Shown: piece by piece, positions 45,016-59,320 of the stretch
Position numbering within the stretch: the stretch's first letter is position 1
Layout of the letters: each line of letters opens with the position of its first letter
NCBI GenBank assembly: GCA_027604005.1
Contig: JADGJT010000081.1
Span: 6,051 to 68,342 of the forward strand
DNA: 62,292 nt
Direction: 5' to 3'
From: Dinochytrium kinnereticum
Lineage: Eukaryota; Chytridiomycota; Chytridiomycetes; Chytridiales; Chytridiaceae
Position numbers and translations under genes: made by a program
The notes under the pieces: generated by a model
What the model saw: only the letters and a program-made list of their open reading frames with translations
The model's database searches: none
Told to the model about the DNA's origin: nothing

Positions 45016-45260
45016 CTAAACACCAACTCATGGGATCGCTGACAGTCGCGGGGCTCGTTGGTGTTGGGCAGCTCTTGATGGTCTTGAATGAGATGCCTGG
45101 GTTGAGTTCGAGGCCTTCACAGGCAGAAGATTAGGGTTTGTGGTTTTCTTTGGTCTTTAAGTTTATTTTTTATACCAAGCATGCTTGCTGGTTTTTTCTT
45201 TGGCAAAACGAAACTTACTCCTTTATTATCGGGAGATAATCCCCGGTAAGCTTACGCATA
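45016..45260 (+). pseudogene. Second ammonium-transporter relic (C-terminal fragment)
   Basis: A short remnant that reads VGVGQLLMVLNEMPGLSSRP, resembling the AMT C-terminal LLLVNKIPGLRLR region. Its DNA at 45076-45117 is 34/42 identical by hand alignment to 14442-14483 in the larger pseudogene. A second block downstream in both (GGYAAAAYGAAACYTACTCMTTT, 14530-14552 and 45202-45224) is also shared in the same order. No upstream AMT helices are visible here. It sits in the 846-bp gap between the hydratase and SDR start codons, which otherwise holds no gene. Confidence 0.6.
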
Positions 45261-45764
45261 AGAGTTATTGATGTAACTTTCGAAGAGCGTGATTCTCAGC
45301 TCGCGCCACTAGAAACTATCTAATGGCATTCGATGTCTACAACCACCAGATTAAGACCACAGCACTATTGTACACGAAGTTCCATCATATTTTAACATCG
45401 TAACTTTTATATAGTTGCAGCAGCACACCGAGGTTTCAGTAAAACATGCGACCCGTTTCTAGATCTGAGCCTGCCGAAAGCATGGGGTCCAGGCACCCAA
45501 GCACATGTTTTCCCACCAGCAGCCACAGCTGATGTGCACATTTGTTGGAAGATAGCTCATTGATCACATTCTGCCCCAATGCAACCAGAAGGATAGCCAG
45601 AGCGTCTTTTCTACGCATTGCCATCCAGATGTGAAATTTCGGGTGGATTTCATTTGCTGTAATCCGATAGTCGCGTGCAGTGTGACAATTTCGGCAGCTT
45701 TACTCCACAGAACCGAAAGCATAAAACACAAGGGCGACATCATCAGGCAACTCGGAAATTCTGA

Positions 45765-47221
45765 ATGCCTCCTTTCTTTAGCGTCGACACCGTCCTGAAG
45801 CCAGCCTACGATGTGGTCGGCAGCGTCACATTCGGTCCAGCGATCCTACTGGTTGCATCCGTTATACTCGCACCGTTTGCCAGCTGGCTTCTCTTCCTCA
45901 TCCTTTCATTCTTCGCCTCCCTCGCGGTAATCCTCCACTTGAATCGCGCCGCTCAACCCGCCCCTGTTGTAAACTGGTGGAATGAAATCGTCCTGATCAC
46001 TGGAGGTTTGCGCTTTTTCTTTGTTAATACTTGCCCAACATCATCTTGATTAGGATCACATGGTGTGGGTCTGAGTCTGGTCGAGCACCTCTTAAATAAA
46101 TATAAACCAAAGAAGATTGTTGTTCTAGACCTGAACCCTTACGATTTTAAAAACGGTGGAGACATGTGATGATTAACGACTTTCTAACTCTGTTGTAGAT
46201 ACTGTACATTTCTTCAAGTGCGATGTGTCCAGCTTCGCCAATGTTCAGGAGGTTGCAGATCAAGTCTTTAAAGAGGTAGTTGTCTTTCATTGCATCAGGT
46301 TGACAACTGTTTAGGTCGGTAACCCAACAATGATCATCAACAATGCTGGAATTGTGAATGGGAAGCTTTTCAAAGATTTAAGCGAGCAGGAAATTCAGAG
46401 GCAAGTAAACATACATTCGAGTGAGTTAGGTATCTAAATAGAAAGATAGAGTCGTTAACGTTAACCTCATGGGGCCAATGTGGATCGTCAAGGCCTTTAT
46501 GCCAAAGATGATTACTGACAACAGAGGTCATATTGTATGCATTTTACCTTACAACAACGGATTAAATACTAATTTTAAGGTTAACGTGGCGTCAGTTATG
46601 GGGCTGACGGGTGCTAGGTCCATGGGTAAGACATCTTTTCACTTCCGGATACATCTGACATGTGTTTCAATGAAACAGTTGATTACTGCGCCTCAAAGTT
46701 TGGTCTTGTTGGCTTCAATGAAGCCTTGCGACAAGAAGTCCAACAAAAGTAAGCCCCGTCATTATTTTTCATCTTCTTTTAAACTTCAAACTAACCACTC
46801 AAACTGCCTTCGTTTTTGTTCCGTACTAGCAACATTAAAGTCAGCGCATTGTACCCTAGCCTTATCAACACAGGAATGTTTAATGGGGTTGTCTTTAAGT
46901 TCCCATGGATGACCCCTCCTCTGGAAACTTCTGATGTTGTCCTCGCCATTGCTGATATTTTGCAAAAGAACCGCAGGTACGAACATGATCTTAAAATTTC
47001 CTGCTAGTCTTGATAGATTGAGCTAATGATATGCATAGCGTGGAGATTAAGCTGCCTTTCTATGTCGAGTTCACGCCTCTTTTGAGGATGCTTCCTGTTG
47101 AATTTATCGATTGGGTTAAGGAGGTGAGGACCCACAAAAAATGTATAACTATCTCACAAAACATCAGTTTACTGGCGCAAATGATTCCATGCACACCTTC
47201 TCCAAAAAAACTAGTAATTAA
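45765..47221 (+). CDS. Membrane-anchored short-chain dehydrogenase/reductase (SDR16C-like)
   Basis: NAD(P)-dependent oxidoreductase, probably of a lipid-type alcohol or ketone. ATG 45765. Residues ~22-62 are hydrophobic (FGPAILLVASVILAPF, LLFLILSFFASLAVILHL): one or two ER membrane anchors. The nucleotide-binding motif EIVLITGG joins SHGVGLSLVEHLL across an intron, giving TGGSHGVG. Later exons give FFKCDVSS, PTMIINNAGIVNGK (NNAG), NVASVMGLTGARSM, then DYCASKFGLVGFNEALRQEV with the catalytic Tyr and Lys, and VSALYPSLINTGMF. A 50-60-nt intron after WVKE restores FTGANDSMHTFSKKTSN before TAA 47219-47221, the usual SDR16C tail position. Related to retinol/hydroxyacyl-type SDRs; substrate unknown. 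Confidence 0.88.
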
Positions 47222-47307
47222 AAGATGGATAAATAAACTTTACTCATAAGCTGAGAAAGAAATAAAGAAACCGGATTTTTGTTTTCCCGTATCATTAGAC
47301 GCATCCC

Positions 47308-48680
47308 ATGACGCACCCACTCACTGGCATCACAGTTCTCGAGCTCGCCGGACTGGCTCCAGCGCCGTTCGCAGGGATGATCCTGGCTGATTTTGGAGCG
47401 GATGTCATCCGTGTGGACAGGATGGCTGCGTCCACGACGGACGTCTTGGCACGTGGGAAGCGCTCCGTCTCCATAAACCTCAAAAACCAGGATGGTCGAG
47501 ATGCTTTACGCCGCATGATGGCTAAAGCTGATGTGATTATTGATCCATTCCGTCCTGGAGTCCTTGAAAAGATGGATCTTGGACCTGAGACGATCTTGAA
47601 GTTGAATCCTAAGTGCATTTTTGCCCGCCTCACAGGATTTGGCCAGCATGGTTGGAGCAATGCATGCTCGTTCAATCTCTCATTCGTATTTTTAGGGGAT
47701 TATGCGAACATGGCTGGACATGATATTAACTACATTGCCTTGTCTGGAGCTCTTTCGGTGCGGAAAAAAAGAGTTATATGTACCAAACTTACCTTTTCTT
47801 TTTTATAGGCCTTTGGCCGCGCTGGAGAAAATCCAATGTTTCCCGCTAACTTGCTTGGTAAAAATCACTCATATTTCAGTTAATAAGGTTCATCAGGCGA
47901 CTTTGCTGGCGGTGGTATGCTCTGTGCTATGGGTATTTTGATTGCCTTAATTGAGAGGCAAAAATCTGGCCTCGGACAGGTTGTTGATTCGGCCATGGTA
48001 AGTCTTTCATTTATGACAAAGCTTACAATCAAGGTGGATGGATCGAATTATTTGTCTGCATTCATTATTAAAATGAGGCACCAAGGTCTTTGGAATGCCG
48101 CGCGCGGAAATAATATTTTGGACTCAGGCGCGCCATTCTACGAGACCTATAAAACAAAGGACGGAAAATACCTAGCCATGTAAGTTTCACGCGAGCTACA
48201 CAATGTTAAAATCGGAATAGAGGAGCTATCGAACCCCAGTTTTACAAGTTATTGATTAAGGGGATGAACCTAGACAACACGGCCTTGCCTGACCAACTCG
48301 ATATGGAAAAATTCGACGATGTGAAGAAGAAATTTAAAGAAGTGTTCCTCCAAAAGACCCGAGACGAATGGATGGCCATATTCGATCACACGGACGCCTG
48401 CGTGACCCCAATTTTAGAGTGGGATGAAGTTATGGACAGCAGACACAACAAAGATCGTCAAGTTATGGTTCCTTCTGCATCCGGTGAAGAAATGGAGCCT
48501 CGCCCTGCGCCTCGGCTCTCCCGTACTCCTGGACGGCATACATCTCGAGTTGAACAAGGTGATCCTTTGATTGGGGAACATTCTGAGAGGGTGTTACAGC
48601 AGTTTGGGTTCTCGGTGAAGGAGATTGAGGATCTAAAGGCTCGTAGGGCTATTCTTTCAAACGCGTCGGCCAAACTTTGA
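47308..48680 (+). CDS. AMACR: Alpha-methylacyl-CoA racemase (CoA-transferase family III)
   Basis: Epimerises 2-methylacyl-CoA esters so branched chains can enter beta-oxidation. ATG 47308: [71 protein letters not shown]. After an intron comes [20 protein letters not shown] with the catalytic His and Asp region, then [20 protein letters not shown] and GQVVDSAM. A 36-nt intron at 47998-48033, in frame and without a stop, joins this to [10 protein letters not shown]. The C-terminus is LSNASAKL, a PTS1 peroxisomal signal (AKL). Stop TGA 48678-48680. It starts 86 bp after the SDR stop and carries all family blocks. Confidence 0.94.
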
Positions 48681-48818
48681 GAATTTATCGCCCTCATAAA
48701 AAAAGAACAACAGCAAAATGTCGGAATAAATACAATCCTTTTCATTATTATTGGGTATATTTGTTGCTGTTCTTCCACTATAGGCAGGGTATTCTTGATC
48801 GCCGTAAGGTAATTTTCT

Positions 48819-50982
48819 CTAAGTAAGACTTGCAAAGAAGGTGTGACCCTCACAATACTCATCGACACTACTGTAGTCTGATTTTTGCCAACAAAAAAAA
48901 TGTTAGAACGAAGATCAGGAAACACAAAGAAGAAAGTCTTACCAGACGCCTCAATAACTCTGTCAAGATGTGGCAATATTTCCCACAACGGTAGAAATAG
49001 ATTGAACTCAAGCTCTACATAAATGCTGAACTCATGCTGATAAACTTCTCTAGGAGAAATCTCAAGAATTTTATCAACCACCTTTAAACGTTAGCCATAG
49101 AAACAATCCTAAACAACCTCAAGTAGTTTGCTATAATTTGTTTCTTTTGGGTCATTGACTTTTGCAGCCAAAAGTAGACAAACGGCTAAGCACATCCCAA
49201 GAAAAGGTCATTAAAAAAAAGAAGGCGGAGCAAGAAACAACAAAAAGTAATTTTAGATGCCAGACAATAGCTACCTGCACAAAGTTTTCTATTCGCTTTC
49301 GACACATAGTTCTAAAAAATCAGTCCAAAACTTGCACAAATGAATACCTTTAACACTAATTTTTCAAACAAAACGTATGACGATGCAACTGTGCTCAATT
49401 CCAGATTGGCTTGCATGCTAATATCAAGCATTTTTGCCTTCAAACTCCTTATTTGACTTAGCGTCAAAGTCGGGTCTACCGTAGGGTGCGTCTCCCGGAA
49501 GTGCTCATTTAACTCCCTTTTGATGTCGGCAGCCCTGCTGTACTGAATAATAGAAGCCTTTACAAAAGCACCGTTAAACTCATTTGAAAACTTGCTTGGC
49601 TTACCACAAAACAAGGAAGCGTTATAATGGTTTTGTGTTTCCCTGTTTTCAATTCGGGGTCATCGAGGAAGAAAGGATTATACTGTGGGCCTTCGACATT
49701 CTGTGGTCTGGAAGAACATCAGAAGGTATATTCATCAAAATATTTACCCTAATGCCTTGGAAGAGACCAAAAGTCGAGCATATGATTCCACTCTTAACTT
49801 GCGCTTAAAGGGTTCGATCACGCCAACACCGACACGCTCTCTACAAGACAAAGTTTAGTAAAAATCAATAGATTAACATAATTACAATAACGCTTGGCTT
49901 CCAAATATCGATTTTGCTCGAGATCTTTTTGTCTTCTCCCTAGAATTATCCATGTAGGGAATAACCGAGAAAAACGACAGAGGAACCCCGGACGATGTGG
50001 CAAAAGTCACCCGAGTTCCTACCAGTTTCTCCTGCAAGAATTTTGACTTGTTGTCTGAAGGAGGATAGGCCGTCAGCAACTTTCCTGATACAAGATGTAG
50101 CATGTATGGAGCCTGGCCTGGGAAAGCCGATCTTGATGAAGGAACTAGGGCTTTAAGATATTAGCCTGCCGCAACTGATCACTATATGGTAATACCAAGC
50201 TCAGTTTCTGCGCTGTATCGTCCACCCTTAAAAAGAGTGGAACTCAGCTGATCCGTCAGCATGGTATTATTTCTATCATTCATGGATTTTGAATTGCTGA
50301 TTCCTGGTGTAGGAGTCTCTGAAGTCTTTCCAAAATTTCGAGAGCTGGAACCTATTTTCCCTCCGCTGACCGACATGCGTGAGATTGACGTTAAGCTATT
50401 AAGAGCTTCAAGGCTAATATCGGTTACAGTCTGAAACGGTTTATCTCGGAAAGCAGTTGCAAATCCAAATATCGATGATGACGGTCCCCGTGAGCTAACG
50501 AGGAACTCCGATTGTAGGTTTGGTGTCTGCATCGCTTGCTGAAGTTGTAGTTGTTGCAAAGATGTGCTAGTAAGATTCGATTCATCCATGTTTGAAAGAG
50601 ACCCGGCGTGAGATCCATGCTCATCATCTCCATGGCCAACAACTACAATATCAAGATCATCTGCCCCAAATCGATTTCTCGATGCATTAACAGATGTTCT
50701 TGGTGACGACTTAGGGGATATGAGAGATCTGAGAATAGACCCGATCCTCCAGCTAGTGCCTCCTGATTGTGCTGTTGTGATGAATGGAGGCTCTCTCTCT
50801 GCAACACGAATGCTGTCCAAAATCCCAGTATCCACAATTGGCCTCTTTCCAGCCGCTACAGATGTAGTAATTTCATCATCTTCGAAGAGAGATATGCTTG
50901 ACAGAAACGAGGCAGCCATGGCCTGCCGCTTCTGTATGGCCTCAAGGTCATCTTGGGAAAAATTCGCTGCATGTTCGCTCAT
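48819..50982 (-). CDS. CABLES1/2-like protein (disordered N-terminus plus C-terminal cyclin box)
   Basis: Animal CABLES proteins link CDKs to tyrosine kinases. ATG 50980-50982 (MSEHAANFSQDDLEAIQKRQ). The first ~265 residues are Ser/Thr-rich and disordered. A middle block GVPLSFFSVIPYMDNS parallels CABLES SIFSVLPYRDS. Then NPFFLDDPELKTGKHKTI parallels the CABLES LLDDPEL.AGKH block. The cyclin-box part reads AADIKRELNEHFRETHPT, LTLSQIRSLKAKMLDIS, ELSTVASSYVLFEKLVLK, and finally VVDKILEISPREVYQHEFSI, YVELEFNLFLPLWEILPHLD. The last exon after a GTAAGA intron stops at TAG 48819-48821. The ordering of five separate blocks makes the match convincing, though middle exon edges are approximate. Confidence 0.82.
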
Positions 50983-51037
50983 AATAATAATATTATTAAA
51001 TATCTTATGAAATAATAACAATCCGTTCGTTGTCGCG

Positions 51038-56698
<5,661 letters not shown>

Positions 56699-56943
56699 TG
56701 AGCTACCGTAAGGTGGTTGGGTGGGGGGCGGGCCTCCGACCCATCCTTTGTATACATTGAAGTGCTCTCTGTTTTTGTATAAAATACCGTTTGGAAATAA
56801 AAGTACAAGGCTGTTGTGGATATCACAAAAGTAATTCATAGAAAGAAAAGGCGTGGACTGGAAGGACGACAGCCTCAGGGTATTCCTCATCTATTTCTAC
56901 TCAAAACAATAAAACGTCTTTACAAAGGGTGTTGAAAAAACCC

Positions 56944-59267
56944 CTATTTCTGCTGGTTCATAGTCATTTCACCAACGACCCTCTGAAACTGACTCCATGA
57001 TTCCGAGTGGGGTTGAGACATCTTAAGGAGCTTAACAAAAAGACGCACGAATAATAAAACAAACCTCTCCCAGATCATAGATGTAGCAATGGGCATCGGA
57101 CGACCCAATGGCAACCTTCTTCCCTTCTTTATCCCAATCTAGCTTGTTTAATGCCTTCCCGTTGCCCACAATCGTGCTTGCAACTGGCACCTGAGTTGAA
57201 GACATTTTTTTAGAGCTTTAGCAAATAAACCATGACCAACCTCAGTCTCCAAATTCAAATCATGCAAATCAAATTTACCGCCACCATCGACGCTAGCGAA
57301 GAGGGACGGGTGATTCGGAGACCATTTAACATCATAAACGTAGTCATCAGCTTCCTCAAACGAGCACAATGGTGATATGTGTTGCGCAGTTACAGAAGCC
57401 TTCGATAGCGACTAAAGTCGCTTTAGCGAACTAGGATCTTAAGTGTATCTTCCATACCTTTGCCCGCCAAAGCTTCACAGTCCAATCCACGGAGCTGGTC
57501 AAGAAGAGATCTGAAAAATCGATGGGTCCTGAAAGGGGATGGAAGTGCACCCCTGTAATCATTCCATAATGGGCTCTATAGAGGTCAAGAGAATTGATGC
57601 CTGCTTTGCTGAAGTTCCGTTCAGAATCAATCAAAAATAAAGTCACAATCCAAACCTTCCGGCTCTATCGTAGCGGTTGGCTTGATAGATACTTCCCTCT
57701 TCAGTTCCGACCCAGAAGGTAGACGTTTCATTTGCTGGAAATGCTAGTGTTGTGACCGCAACTTCGTCAGTTTTGGGGTGGAGGGAATCAATAAGGTCCA
57801 GCATTTCCTTTTGCGATTTTAGTAATCAACCTCGTTATTTAAAAACCTGTGGTTGAGCTAGCATATCCAATGTCCAGGAGCACACCAGGCCGTCGGTTGA
57901 AGCTGTAACGACATTGTGAGCGTTTTGGGTGCCCACAAGAGCCATAGAGTAAACAGGATGTGTATGGCCAACGGCAGACAAAGGCGTTTTCAGAACCGGA
58001 AGGCTTTTGGCTCGAGTGTCCCATAGCAAAATTTGCCCTGAATATGTTCCTCCAATAATGAGGTTTGGATGAAATTCAGAGAACTTTGCCGTCATCACGT
58101 CCGACTGGGCCTGAAAGACAAACTCTGGCCTTTCTGCCAAATGTAGGTTCCAAACTAGTACAAGACCGTTTGCTTCATTAACGGCGCTTTGATTTTTGTT
58201 GTAAGAGCAAAGTAGTAATTCCGAATACTTTTCGACAGTGAGAAGTTCTGCGCAAATAAAAGAGAGCACTCTCTACCTTGGGTGACCAGTCGACATCCGT
58301 AATGGACCGATTCTTGGAGAGCTTTTCGTCGTAAAACGAGCACATCAGCTTGACACCTTTTCCACTGCTGGCTTCACTATAAAGTTTAGAGAACATTCCA
58401 ATATATGACCTACGATGTTACATCGTTACTGACAGTATAGTCACGTAAAATATCATATTTCTCATTTAAGGCCCGTTCAATCAGCTTGGATGAATAGTCA
58501 AAAAAGTTGATGAAAGGCTCGGATTGGAAAATGGTTTTCTTTTCGTCCTCGGAAAGCTCTGCTACTGTTAGATTAAATCCATGCTCTATTCAAACAACCC
58601 CTCGGCAACAGCTCGGGTTCCTTCTTTTCGGCCACTTCTGTCTCGTCTGATTCCAATTCTGTCTCTTTTTTGGTCTGGACCGGCGATGGCTCCGCATTCT
58701 CTTTTGCAACTTCAACCTCCAAATATGCATCTGTCTGCGCCTCCTTGCTGTAAAACAACCTCTCCTGAAACGGTTGGCAAACACTGAGAGACGATGCCCC
58801 ACCTTTGGCTGAAGATCGAATAATACAAAATCTGCTGCCACCAACTCCGCAGGCGGCCTATAAAGTTTAATCCTAGGCCTCTAAATAGCAAACAGTTACT
58901 TCTCTACGGGGGGCTTCTCCTTTTCTGGTGCCGCCTCATTAGCTTTTTCGATTGATGTGGCATTCTCTGCGTTGGTTTTCTCTAAAGACGGGGTGCTAGC
59001 TGATAAAGATGGACTAGAAGTCGCTACATCTGGTTTGCGGTCGCCCACCAGGGATGATATCAGATCGTCGACTTCCTGCTTCTCTCTTGTTACGATCTAA
59101 AGGGTACCTTAGCCAATGCCTGCGGCATGCAATAAATGTATTCAAACCTCCGTGGTGTCTCGAGCAGGAGGTACATCGACCAGCGCAACCCGACGCTCCT
59201 CTCGCGCCTTTCGCAGCTCCGCAAGCTTCAGCCTCTTCTTCTCCAATTCTTCCTTTCTGCGGTCCAT
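56944..59267 (-). CDS. Cytoplasmic dynein 1 intermediate chain
   Basis: WD40 scaffold of the dynein motor that binds dynactin p150 and light chains. ATG 59265-59267: [20 protein letters not shown] then AREERR, the single alpha-helix that binds dynactin. The middle is acidic/Ser-rich. The beta-propeller contains [124 protein letters not shown] and [11 protein letters not shown]. Stop TAG 56944-56946. These are the standard dynein IC repeats in order. Its start lies 53 bp from the PARP start on the other strand. Confidence 0.94.
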
Positions 59268-59320
59268 CTCCCAAATTTTGCGAAGTCAACAATATTATTT
59301 CCAACCTCACCCTCGGACAA

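Noticed and set aside
45436..45624. 62-codon minus-strand frame upstream of the SDR gene
   Set aside because: No conservation recognised and no splice partners; likely chance.
48458..48800. CABLES C-terminus extending across the AMACR 3' end in the open minus frame
   Set aside because: A GTAAGA donor and CAG acceptor give a short terminal exon stopping at 48819; the extension lacks conservation and is antisense to AMACR.
49811..49825. GGTTCGATC-like tRNA B-box
   Set aside because: The CC that should follow is absent and there is no A-box or acceptor stem; similar partial hits near 25153, 44780 and 52794 also failed.
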